The notes below the pieces were generated by a model that had not been told where the DNA came from, did no database searches, and saw only the letters and a program-made list of their open reading frames with translations. Shown here one piece after another: positions 17,006-25,104 of a DNA stretch of 64,000 nucleotides; position 1 is the stretch's first letter; every line of letters begins with the position of its first letter. A program made the translations under genes and the position numbers. Source of the stretch: Cytobacillus oceanisediminis 2691 (GTDB lineage: Bacteria; Bacillota; Bacilli; Bacillales; Cytobacillaceae); contig NZ_VEEP01000010.1 in assembly GCF_007678455.1 (NCBI RefSeq), positions 1-64,000 on the forward strand, written 5' to 3'.

Positions 17006-17035
17006 AAATCACTTAACGTTGACGTTAAGCGATTT
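17006..17035 (+). terminator. Orphan terminator-like hairpin
   Basis: 14-bp arms AAATCACTTAACGT / ACGTTAAGCGATTT with one mismatch, ending in TTTT on the plus strand. No intact gene precedes it; it may have belonged to the remnant at 16694. Confidence 0.55.
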
Positions 17036-17253
17036 TCATCAATGAGGATGTTTAGCTAAGAACCCTTTACTTTAAGTACATTGTTTCACAAAGTTAGGAC
17101 AAATAATGTTATTTAATACACTTTATCATTGAACTACTAATTAAACTTCTTGTATGAATTTTATTTACAATAAAAAATTTTTTCACTCTAATAAATGTCC
17201 AAACCTTTCTATGTTAATCGCATTTAATAATAACAAGAAAGGTGGTGGACAAG

Positions 17254-17460
17254 ATGAACAGTAAGGATAATTTTATAAATGGAGCACATAAACTAGTAGG
17301 TGAAGATGTTGAAGTTATTACAACAGAAGGCACCTATAGAGGTACCCTTTTATCTGTTGGAAGTGATTCTCTTGTTTTAGAAACACGCATTAGAGGTCGT
17401 TTAGTACGATTACTTATTCGATTAGCTCTAATTGTTGCTCTTTTTAGGTTATTTTTCTAA
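17254..17460 (+). CDS. Small LSM-like protein (DUF2642-type)
   Basis: 68 residues; ATG chosen after AAAGGTGGTGGACAAG. The stretch LVGEDVEVITTEGTYRGTLLSVGSDSLVLE is the short Sm-like beta strand pattern of DUF2642/YuzF-type proteins of sporeformers, some linked to spore coats. The C-terminus RLVRLLIRLALIVALFRLFF is a hydrophobic, arginine-rich tail that may bind the membrane, unusual for the family. Followed directly by a good terminator. Confidence 0.6.
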   Translation: MNSKDNFINGAHKLVGEDVEVITTEGTYRGTLLSVGSDSLVLETRIRGRLVRLLIRLALIVALFRLFF

Positions 17461-17518
17461 AATAACCTTATAAACTAGGATTCGCAACTAAAAGTTATAA
17501 GAATAGGTACCCCCCTTT

Positions 17519-17541
17519 GCCAGAAGAAATTCTGGCTTTTT
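17519..17541 (+). terminator. Intrinsic terminator
   Basis: GCCAGAA / TTCTGGC stem, GAAA loop, then TTTTT. Ends the small gene at 17254. Confidence 0.9.
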
Positions 17542-17623
17542 CATTTTGCAATAACGGCCTATTACGCATTACACAAATGACGATTTTCTTATTCCACATT
17601 ACTGCCCCTTTAGTTGATGAAAC

Positions 17624-17917
17624 TTAGTAAATCAATAATGTTACTCCATTACCTTTCACTTGAGCTCCGCAAGGGTAATTACCCGATTCATACAATTTTA
17701 GTAATTCTTTAAAAAAGCTGACTTCATTTTCTTTTATGCTAAATGAACTTTCCATAATTGCATTTACAATATCCCATTTCACACAATCAATAAAAACTTG
17801 ATCTAGGTTGTTCTGTTCCTTTATCATCTCTATCATATTTAGGACGAAATACTTTTCATCATATTTTGCGATTAACTTATGATCCTTTACATATCCTGAA
17901 CCCCATGCCGGATACAT
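17624..17917 (-). CDS. Hypothetical 97-aa protein
   Basis: A longer frame runs to 17989, but that part encodes the terminator hairpin of the neighbouring phosphoesterase gene, so I start at MYPAWGSGYVKDHKL, preceded by the weak AGGGATTTGATCACG. Helical in the middle (FVLNMIEMIKEQNNLDQVFIDCVKWDIVNAIMES), with a C-terminal GAQVKGNGVTLLIY strand. No family recognised; size and style recall small immunity-like proteins, but that is only an impression. Confidence 0.5.
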   Translation of the reverse strand: MYPAWGSGYVKDHKLIAKYDEKYFVLNMIEMIKEQNNLDQVFIDCVKWDIVNAIMESSFSIKENEVSFFKELLKLYESGNYPCGAQVKGNGVTLLIY

Positions 17918-17960
17918 CGTGATCAAATCCCTATCGATCCTGGCTAGTATCCTTTTACAC

Positions 17961-17987
17961 AAAAAACGCCCATCCCGAGGGATAGGC
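17961..17987 (-). terminator. Intrinsic terminator of the phosphoesterase gene
   Basis: On the minus strand GCCTATCCC / GGGATGGGC with a 2-nt loop, followed by GTTTTTTG. Confidence 0.8.
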
Positions 17988-18068
17988 ATTCTTGAATTTT
18001 TTAAAATATTTATGACGGTAAGCGACTTCGTTCTTCTAAAATTCGTCCAAATTGCTTCTCTTTAAAAT

Positions 18069-19283
18069 CTATCTAACTACTTTTTCTTTCTTCTTGCTTT
18101 CATCAATTGGAGCAGGAGCAACGCTCTGGTCATTTGCGGTTAAATCGATGCCATAGTCCTTTGCGAAGACCATATGTGTTTCAACCAGCACGTTTTCATT
18201 ATTTTCATCCAGATTGAAAACCCTTGCGCCTCTTAACCGGTTGCGGTCGGCTCCAGGCAGGCCATAGGTGCCAAAACCTGTACTGCCTCCATATCCAAGC
18301 ATGACTCCATAATAGTTTCCTGAATACGTATTGATGTGGTCATGCCCGCAAAATACGCCTTTGACATCACCGCGGTCAAGAATGGCAGAGAACATGCCGC
18401 TGTTGATCGGACCGGGACATTCGTCTTCATTTCTTTCGCCAGTGATTCCATGCTTTTCCACAGCGTTCGCATGATGTGCATCCGTTCTACCATCGACGCT
18501 TGCGAACCACATAAAACGATGCTCCCAAAGTGGAATATGGATGAACATAAGGGAAGGGACTTTATGGCCGACTTGCTGTTCGAGACTCTTTGATGTTTCA
18601 TAGTACCAATTCACCTGATTGAAACGCAGCCAGTCCCATGTTGGGTAGCCGCTGAAGTCCTGTCCGGCAATCGTTTTCGGCGCATACCGTCCGCTGTCAA
18701 GCAGCCAAAGATTGAAGGCAGCTTTTTTTCCGTGGGAATTCTTGATCAGGAGATTCATATTGCCTGTTCCAGTAATTCCCTTCGGACCCGGCTGATTCAT
18801 ATTGAATTTGTAGGACATATAAATATTGAGCATGTCATCCTCATTCAGGCCGCTTTTTGGTGTGGAATCCTCGTCGTGATTCCCATATGTAATAGCCCAT
18901 TTGATTCCCCTTTTTTCCATTGGCTGGGCTACATTGTTGATGGCCTGCTTCATTTCATCAGGGGTATCACAGCCGCCTGTTATATTGTCTCCGTTCAGCA
19001 CCACAAAGTCCGGCTTTTCTTCATCAAGGACTTTTCCCATTAATTCAATCGTCCTTCTATCAATATTCTCATCATCCTGCGTATCATTGAACTGGACAAT
19101 CTTAAATTTACCATCAGGTTTGAATTGAAGCTTCATTTCCACATTTGCCGCCGCATATGCCTTTGGTTCAAACAAATTAGCCGGAATTCCCGTGGATGCC
19201 AGTGTCAATGCAAGAGCACCCACTCCTCCCGCCTTTAAAAAATCTCGCCTTTCAATTCCTTTACCTAATCCCTTATTCGACAT
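18069..19283 (-). CDS. Tat-exported calcineurin-like metallophosphoesterase
   Basis: 404 residues from the ATG behind AGGGGAGGG. A twin-arginine signal (ERRDFLKAGGVGALALTLAS, ending in AYA) indicates folded export by Tat. Dimetal phosphoesterase motifs: FNDTQDDENI (first Asp), LNGDNITG, YGNHDEDS (GNHD/E), MFIHIPLWEH and CGHDHIN. Such enzymes hydrolyse phosphomono- or diesters outside the cell, often for phosphate scavenging; the exact substrate is not readable. Own terminator. No Pho box looked for beyond the leader, and none obvious. Confidence 0.9.
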   Translation of the reverse strand: MSNKGLGKGIERRDFLKAGGVGALALTLASTGIPANLFEPKAYAAANVEMKLQFKPDGKFKIVQFNDTQDDENIDRRTIELMGKVLDEEKPDFVVLNGDNITGGCDTPDEMKQAINNVAQPMEKRGIKWAITYGNHDEDSTPKSGLNEDDMLNIYMSYKFNMNQPGPKGITGTGNMNLLIKNSHGKKAAFNLWLLDSGRYAPKTIAGQDFSGYPTWDWLRFNQVNWYYETSKSLEQQVGHKVPSLMFIHIPLWEHRFMWFASVDGRTDAHHANAVEKHGITGERNEDECPGPINSGMFSAILDRGDVKGVFCGHDHINTYSGNYYGVMLGYGGSTGFGTYGLPGADRNRLRGARVFNLDENNENVLVETHMVFAKDYGIDLTANDQSVAPAPIDESKKKEKVVR

Positions 19284-19564
19284 AAAGATCCCTCCCCTAT
19301 TCAATCTATTGATAGAATAGCAAAGAGATTTTAAAAGTCTGCTTTGTTTATGTAAAAAAACATGAAGAGAATGTAAAATGAAATTCTTCTGGAGGAACCA
19401 GCTTTTCCATGTATGCTTTCAAGGAGATTGAAGAAGCAGGTGACCATACTAACTAGAGCCAATATAGATGGACCGCTTACCGGAATCGGGAATGGAGAGT
19501 TTAAGTACATAGCCTACGGTTCATAAGGGAATCTGGTGCAGCTCGTTCAAAATGCAGGCTATAC
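19284..19564. other. Intergenic region with weak coding-like remnants
   Basis: About 280 bp. On the plus strand GNGEFKYIAYGS then a stop then GNLVQLVQNAGYT can be read near 19480-19560, which looks like residue of an old reading frame. No start, no binding site, no recognisable family. Confidence 0.3.
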
Positions 19565-19598
19565 AAAAAAGGCCTGCCTCCTCAATTGGAAGGCAAGC
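19565..19598 (-). terminator. Intrinsic terminator of the secreted 545-aa protein gene
   Basis: 10-bp stem with two G-T pairs on the minus strand (GCTTGCCTTC / GGAGGCAGGC), followed by CTTTTTTG. Confidence 0.85.
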
Positions 19599-19611
19599 CC
19601 GGATGCAAAAC

Positions 19612-21249
19612 TTAATTACTGATCAAAATATCATCGAAATTGAGCCTTTTTCCGGAAGTTCCAGAAACAACGATCCTGAACCTTACAGGTGAGGTTAGGT
19701 TTAATGTAAAAGTTTTAACCGCTAATGCCGATCCGCTGGTATTCGAGCTGCCGACGTTGGTCCAAGACGTTCCTCCATTCGTCGACATTTGCAGCTGCCA
19801 TGAGGCACCAGTGTCGGTTCCAAAGTTCGCGTGGGAAACTTGTACACTTTTTGCCCCGTTTACATCAAATTTCATTGTAAGGGTCCCATATGACCGGACG
19901 CGCGCAGACTGTATACCATTTTTCTTATCACTGGATAAATTGCCAAGCAACGCATTGTCAAAATACCAGGATCCACTTGATAGCGACACATTCCCTGCAG
20001 AATACGCTCCCTTTGTCCCTGACTCAAAATCCTCATCCACTGTTGCTGGTCCCACAGTGCCGCCATCATCGTAACCATATGATCCCGACTTGAAGGTTGA
20101 TGGGTCATACCACTTGTAGTCCGCTGAAGGCTGTGACCAAGGCTCCGCTTCTGGTTCAGTGGAAGTCTCAGGTGTTTCCATCGCTAACAGGTCTGTTGGC
20201 TGATCAAGCTGCAATCCGCTAACCTGTGATAAAGAAGTATAATTTTCCTGCTTGGCTAGCCAGTCAATCAAATTGACAAGCAAAGTACTGTCGTTCTGCT
20301 CTTTAAATCCATCATAGGTAGTTTTCGTACCGCCCGTTTCTTCACGCAGGTATTTTGGAGTTGAATCTTCTACCGGAGAAGAATCCCCAATGAACGCAGC
20401 CTTCCCTAATCCAACCTTGGAAACCGCTGCATAAGGTCCCTCTGCCCTGCCGCCTCCATTATAGACACCCTGGTCAACAGCATGTGTCCAGGCCGCTGTA
20501 GTTTGAGGCAAGTAGACAACACCTTTTGCCTTGTTTGGGTCCATAATCGCCAAAGTTGACCCTGCATGCATCGCCACAGTCCCGACTCCGGATGTAATCC
20601 CGAACGCCTGACTCGGCGCAACAATGTCATTCGCCGTTACGTCGCCAATTGCGTTGTAGCGGAATCGCACCCCAAAGTTGTCTCCAAGCCAGTCAGAACC
20701 CGTGACTCCCTGCATGGCTGAAGATGAAGCTTCCTCTGAACCCATTCCTTTTGCCGGATCATAGTAAGCACCGCGGCGGTATCCGTTAAAAATCTCAGAA
20801 GCATCCCAGCGGTTCTTGTTTCGGTCCGCATTATAATGATCACCGATGAAAAAAATGCTTCCGCCATCTTGCACATACTGGAGCATCGCAGCCTGTTCAG
20901 ACGATTTGTATGGTATATTCGCTTCGCCGATGATAAAGACATCATAGGCTTTTAAATCCTCGTACGTAATGGAAGTGTTTTTCCTCAGTTCTTTCGCATA
21001 GTATCCCTTATTCGCCAGGGCGCTGGCAAAATCAGAGAAGGCCCCATCGAGAACCCAGTCGGCAGCACCTGCCGTTTGGCCATGAGTATTGTCGAATAGC
21101 ACCCTCTTGCCATTCGCAGTTCCGTAGGGCTGAAGCTCAGGCGCCTGGTCAAGCGCATTTTCCGCAGACACTTCGGGGGCGAAATGAAACAAAGTTGGAG
21201 ACAGCAGCATCAAAATCAAGGCAAAAACAGAGAACTTTTGACGGAACAT
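19612..21249 (-). CDS. Secreted modular protein: GATase/DUF4350-like domain plus jelly-roll domain
   Basis: 545 residues. Sec signal peptide (LILMLLSPTLFHFAPEVSA). Residues about 35-380 look like an extracellular DUF4350/GATase-like Rossmann domain: RVLFDNTHGQTAGAADWVL, YDVFIIGEANIPY, LQYVQDGGSIFFIGDHYNAD. An acidic linker (TPETSTEPEAEPWS) leads to a C-terminal beta-sandwich of about 135 residues (FESGTKGAYSAGNVSLSSG ... WQLQMSTNGGTSW ... RLNFDDILIS), the kind appended to secreted nucleases and phosphoesterases of Bacillus. ATG follows AAGGAGTGAG. Next to the Tat phosphoesterase; a joint role in extracellular scavenging is possible but not shown. Confidence 0.75.
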   Translation of the reverse strand: MFRQKFSVFALILMLLSPTLFHFAPEVSAENALDQAPELQPYGTANGKRVLFDNTHGQTAGAADWVLDGAFSDFASALANKGYYAKELRKNTSITYEDLKAYDVFIIGEANIPYKSSEQAAMLQYVQDGGSIFFIGDHYNADRNKNRWDASEIFNGYRRGAYYDPAKGMGSEEASSSAMQGVTGSDWLGDNFGVRFRYNAIGDVTANDIVAPSQAFGITSGVGTVAMHAGSTLAIMDPNKAKGVVYLPQTTAAWTHAVDQGVYNGGGRAEGPYAAVSKVGLGKAAFIGDSSPVEDSTPKYLREETGGTKTTYDGFKEQNDSTLLVNLIDWLAKQENYTSLSQVSGLQLDQPTDLLAMETPETSTEPEAEPWSQPSADYKWYDPSTFKSGSYGYDDGGTVGPATVDEDFESGTKGAYSAGNVSLSSGSWYFDNALLGNLSSDKKNGIQSARVRSYGTLTMKFDVNGAKSVQVSHANFGTDTGASWQLQMSTNGGTSWTNVGSSNTSGSALAVKTFTLNLTSPVRFRIVVSGTSGKRLNFDDILISN

Positions 21250-21465
21250 TTTCTCACTCCTTATTGGTGTTTTCCTCACTAACTTACCACACCAATATTG
21301 ACAGAATGTTAAGAAACCATTAATTTGAAAATTTCCCAACATAGGGTACGTCACCATGCTTTCGAGGCCAGTTCAAGTAAATAATGGCTCCTTTACTTGA
21401 ATAACACTTTTACAGTTCACTTATGGATAGTTTTTAGAAGTCAATCAACTTTCTGTGAAATCCTT

Positions 21466-21975
21466 CTAATTAATTTTTAGTTCGTATATCATTTGTTCAC
21501 CTATCTTACCCATTTTTCGTCTCCCAGTATCAACGAATCCTACCTTTCCATATAGCTTTTGAGCAGGGATATTTCTGCTGTTAACTGCTAAAACAACCTC
21601 ATTTGAATTTGGGTAGTTTCTGAGTACAAAATCGTTTAATAGGTTCATTCCTAACTTCGCATAACCCTTGCCTTGCTCAGAAGAGTTAATTGATAATGCT
21701 ATTAAGAGCAATGCTCGTGGATTTTCAGTAAACTCCAATATTTCATCTCCTGTACGTAATACGAAGAAGCCGACTGGTTCTTCTTCGCTCAAGATTACTA
21801 TCGGGTGTCTACTCTTATCAGTCTTTGCTTTTTCTAACATCTCTATAGGCAGTGCTGTAAATTGCTGTTGAGAGCCAGGTAAGAAAAATTCACTTAACGC
21901 CAACTCATACTCCGAATTATAGAATTCCAATTTAACACCATTATCTTTCATTGGTTCTTTGTTTTGTGTACCCAT
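21466..21975 (-). CDS. GNAT family N-acetyltransferase
   Basis: 169 residues. GNAT fold: VGFFVLRTGDEILEF (beta strands), ALSINSSEQGKGYAKLGM, where QGKGYA is the acetyl-CoA pyrophosphate loop, then VVLAVNSRNIPAQKLYGKVGF typical of motif B. Acceptor substrate unknown. Start after GATGAGGACTG. Alone on the minus strand. Confidence 0.87.
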   Translation of the reverse strand: MGTQNKEPMKDNGVKLEFYNSEYELALSEFFLPGSQQQFTALPIEMLEKAKTDKSRHPIVILSEEEPVGFFVLRTGDEILEFTENPRALLLIALSINSSEQGKGYAKLGMNLLNDFVLRNYPNSNEVVLAVNSRNIPAQKLYGKVGFVDTGRRKMGKIGEQMIYELKIN

Positions 21976-22098
21976 CAGTCCTCATCCCCAATAATACGAA
22001 TATGCATTCTCATTAAGTGTTATTGCTAATTACAATCCATTCCATTATCCTGCTTCCTTAGTCCAATTCGAGAGACGTGTTATCATTTCATCCAGGTA

Positions 22099-22353
22099 TT
22101 AATTTTTATTTGTAAGTGATTTCCGTGATCCTTTGAATTTAAAGATAATAAAAAGAGTTAGATGAATGATTAGTATTACGGGGAAATATATTGAATTTAT
22201 AATTTCTAAATTCAATGCTTTTTTAGCTGCCTCCAGACTTCCGTCAAACTTTGCATACTCATCTGCTTTTATATATTCAATATGCAATATTCCGGCAACA
22301 ACACAAAATCCCAAAAAACTTATCAGTAGAAATAGGTATTTGAGCTTCCTCAT
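22099..22353 (-). CDS. Small two-helix membrane protein
   Basis: 84 residues; ATG behind GGGAGGAAATA. Helices LKYLFLLISFLGFCVVAGIL and IINSIYFPVILIIHLTLFII separated by a short acidic loop (KADEYAKFDGSLEAAKK); basic C-terminus. No family recognised. Confidence 0.65.
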   Translation of the reverse strand: MRKLKYLFLLISFLGFCVVAGILHIEYIKADEYAKFDGSLEAAKKALNLEIINSIYFPVILIIHLTLFIIFKFKGSRKSLTNKN

Positions 22354-22404
22354 TATTTCCTCCCAAAAAAGGTGGTCGATCTCCTTCCTGGATCAACGCA
22401 CCCA

Positions 22405-22839
22405 TTACTTCAATAGAGATTGGGACTTGTATTCTTTCGTTATGTAGTCCATTAAAAAATCTCTATCTTCTGGAAATGATAATTCTAAAGTCTTTATTTC
22501 ATCAACGTTTTTCCAAGCAATATCATAAATCAGATTATCTGGATCTTGGAAATTTCTTTTTCCACCGACTGTCTTTACTAAAAAATAATGGACTTCAAAT
22601 GAAGTATTAAGGTGTTCATAAATTCCTCTTTTAACCTTTATTTCTTCAACTATTTCGGCAATATAACCTGTTTCTTCCTCAATTTCTCTAACACAACATT
22701 CTTGGAATGTTTCGTTATGTTCCTTTCCACCCGATGGAATAGACCACGTTTTTTTCTCTTCTGGTTTTCCTTGCAAAACCATTAACAAATCACCATTTTC
22801 ATTAATACATACACCTGAAGAACCAAACCATTTTTGCAC
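22405..22839 (-). CDS. NUDIX hydrolase
   Basis: 144 residues. Nudix box GGKEHNETFQECCVREIEEETG: the Gly, Arg-Glu and EExG residues are all present (about residues 37-58). Hydrolyses a nucleoside diphosphate linked to some moiety; substrate not predictable. GTG start 1 nt after the stop of the 43-codon gene at 22841, whose last codons contain the GAGGT binding site, so the two are probably translationally coupled. Confidence 0.9.
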   Translation of the reverse strand: MQKWFGSSGVCINENGDLLMVLQGKPEEKKTWSIPSGGKEHNETFQECCVREIEEETGYIAEIVEEIKVKRGIYEHLNTSFEVHYFLVKTVGGKRNFQDPDNLIYDIAWKNVDEIKTLELSFPEDRDFLMDYITKEYKSQSLLK

Positions 22840-22840
22840 T

Positions 22841-22972
22841 TTATAGTACCTCTTTATTTAATATGAAAACCAATAGAGCGGCTGATCCGACTATCGAAGG
22901 TTTGTTTTTCTTACCTATTCCATAGATTATACCTATAATTGCAGCTATTGTAAGAGTGAGAACAAGGACCAT
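22841..22972 (-). CDS. 43-aa membrane peptide, coupled to the NUDIX gene
   Basis: Found by reading the minus strand: AAAGGAGTG 6 nt before ATG, then MVLVLTLTIAAIIGIIYGIG, a KKNK turn and SIVGSAALLVFIL, two short hydrophobic helices. The stop is 1 nt from the NUDIX GTG. Strong binding site, membrane-protein composition and coupling support a real gene. No family recognised. Confidence 0.6.
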   Translation of the reverse strand: MVLVLTLTIAAIIGIIYGIGKKNKPSIVGSAALLVFILNKEVL

Positions 22973-23122
22973 TCCAAACACTCCTTTTTTATACAATTAT
23001 TGCCAAACACTGATGGATGCTTACCTTCTATTGAATCCAAGTTTTAACCTTCTTCGCTGTATTCTAACATTTAGTTTCTATATATAAATTGTCCTTCTAT
23101 TGAACTTTGCTGCGTAAATAGT

Positions 23123-23977
23123 TCAATAAAAAACAGTTTCTGTTAAGAAAGTTGAAATGACTTGTTTAAACAACAACTTTTCTTCTAGGAAAGGGTAATG
23201 ATTGCTCTCATTAAAAACAATTAGTTGTGATCCTGGGATTAACTCGCTCATTTCTACGGAGAAAGAATACGGGCATTGTACATCATGTCGGCCACTCAAA
23301 ATTAAGGTATGAGTTGAGATCTTTTCTAACTCACGGGTTACATCAAAGATCATTTCTTCTCTAATAAAAAAATTCATTCTAGGAGCAGACATCTTTTTAT
23401 ATATGCCTAAAGTAAAATATTCATCATACTTATCCGGATGAAATAAAGACAGTTTAGTTCTCTCTTTTGAGAAACGCTCTCTTTCACTAGGTGTTAATTC
23501 AGTGCTTTTTAAAGTCTCTATAAGCTGCTGCATTCGGTGGAACTGTGGGTGGTCAGTATGATAGATACATTCAGAGGATGAATTAGCATATTTTCTTGCG
23601 GCTGCTCCGACAATTATTAGTGAAGTGAGTGACTTAGAACAATGAATACCGTAAATGACCCCTATCATACCTCCTGTCGAGTGACCGGCAAAGCTCCACT
23701 GGGAATAACCCAGGGCCTCCCGGATTGCTTCAAGATCGTAAACAGCATCAAACATACTCAACTCATGAGCCTCATTTGCCTTACTGGAATTTCCGGTTTG
23801 TTTTAAATTCACGAGATAGACCATATTATTCTCTGTAAAAGTATCTGCGAAGTAATCACCTGTATGGTTAAACTCTGAATAATGATGAGTAACGCAAATC
23901 GGACTGCCCTCTCCTTTAACAAAAACCTCAAAGTATCCACGTGCGGTATTAATTATTCTCGTTTCCCAATAGGACAT
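23123..23977 (-). CDS. Alpha/beta hydrolase (proline iminopeptidase-like group)
   Basis: 284 residues; ATG behind AAGGAGATTCAATA. Nucleophile elbow FAGHSTGGMIG (Ser about residue 98), VTHHYSEFNHTGDYF oxyanion region, late Asp in LSGRHDVQCPYSF and His in NESNHYPFLEE complete the triad. The EYFTLGIYKKMSAPR cap segment recalls the haloalkane/iminopeptidase-like branch. Monocistronic; substrate unknown. Confidence 0.85.
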   Translation of the reverse strand: MSYWETRIINTARGYFEVFVKGEGSPICVTHHYSEFNHTGDYFADTFTENNMVYLVNLKQTGNSSKANEAHELSMFDAVYDLEAIREALGYSQWSFAGHSTGGMIGVIYGIHCSKSLTSLIIVGAAARKYANSSSECIYHTDHPQFHRMQQLIETLKSTELTPSERERFSKERTKLSLFHPDKYDEYFTLGIYKKMSAPRMNFFIREEMIFDVTRELEKISTHTLILSGRHDVQCPYSFSVEMSELIPGSQLIVFNESNHYPFLEEKLLFKQVISTFLTETVFY

Positions 23978-24154
23978 TATTGAATCTCCTTACTTTCCTA
24001 GTTATCTTTACATTGATCGTCCTGGAACAAACATTTCATTGCTTTTAAATACTTTCTATAAAACATTCAATAATCCCTCTTAGTATCCAACTATATGGAA
24101 GAGATTTGTTTGTTAAATCACTATATCAATGATTCTAAATTACTGGTTGAGGAT

Positions 24155-24890
24155 GTTAATCAAGCGTCATTATTTTGACAGGTTCGGCGGTTGAAGCCGA
24201 TAAGCTGTCAAGAAAGCATCGGTATTTTGACAGGTCCGAGGGTTGAAGCCGAAAAGTTGTCAAGATAGCATCGTTTTTTGGACAGGTCCGAGGACAGAAG
24301 CCGATAAGCTGTCAAGAAAGCATCGTTTTTTGGACAGGTCCGAGGGCAGAAGCCGAAAAGTTGTCAAGATAGCATCGTTTTTTTGACAGGTTCGGGGGTT
24401 GAAGCCGATAAGCTGTCAAGAAAGCATCGTTTTTTTGACAGGTTCTGGAGTTGAAGCCGATAAGCTGTCAAGAAAGCATCGTTTTTTAGACAGGTCCGAG
24501 GGCAGAAGCCGAAAAGTTGTCAAGAATACATCGTTATTTTGACAGGTTCGGGGGTTGAAGCCGAAAAGTTGTCAAGATAGCATTGTTATTTTGACAGGTT
24601 CGGGGGTTGAAGCCGAAAAGTTGTCAAGAATACATCGTTATTTTGACAGGTTCTGGGGCAGAAGCTGATAAGCTGTCAAGATAGCATCGGTATTTTGACA
24701 GGTTCGGGGGTTGAAGCCGAAAAGTTGTCAAGAATACATAGTTATTTTGACAGGTTCTGGGGCAGAAGCTGATAAGCTGTCAAGAAAGCATCATTTTTTT
24801 GACAGGTTCAGGGGTTGAAGCCGATAAGTTGTCAAGAAAGCATCGGTATTTTGACAGGTTCGGGGGTTGAAGCCAAAAAGCTATCAATCA
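24155..24890 (-). repeat. 52-bp tandem hairpin array A (14 units)
   Basis: Fourteen units counted by their (T)GACAG element: TTGACA starts at 24175, 24227 and so on to 24851, i.e. 13 intervals totalling 676 bp, exactly 52 each. Each unit holds an inverted repeat CTGTCAA...TTGACAG (left arm alternates GCTGTCAA/GTTGTCAA) with a 15-nt loop such as GAAAGCATCG, then a linker like TTCGGGGGTTGAAGCCGA. Relative to arrays B, C and D it is in the opposite orientation. Between the hydrolase start and the symporter terminator. Not a CRISPR: arms and linkers are both conserved, no unique spacers, no cas genes. Confidence 0.95.
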
Positions 24891-25010
24891 TCCAGGATGA
24901 TGCGGGTAGTTAGTGGCTAGTTCTTGACTCAAAACATCGTTCAGAAACCATGTTGCCATATCTGCTGCTATTTCCCACGCTAAAACCTAGCAAGCCTTTT
25001 CCTTATAATA

Positions 25011-25042
25011 AAAAAACAAGCGAATTATGAGAAATTCGCTTG
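25011..25042 (-). terminator. Intrinsic terminator of the symporter gene
   Basis: Perfect 10-bp stem CAAGCGAATT / AATTCGCTTG with a 6-nt loop; TTTTTTTA follows on the minus strand. Confidence 0.92.
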
Positions 25043-25104
25043 CAAATAAATCCGTATCCTAAGTTTTGAACCGGGCCACTAACAATCTTCACCGGCTCCT
25101 TTTT

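Noticed and set aside
24155-24890. CRISPR array
   Set aside because: Units are 52 bp throughout with both arms and linkers conserved. There is no constant repeat separated by unique spacers, and no cas gene. The same holds for the arrays at 48830, 54360 and 62258.
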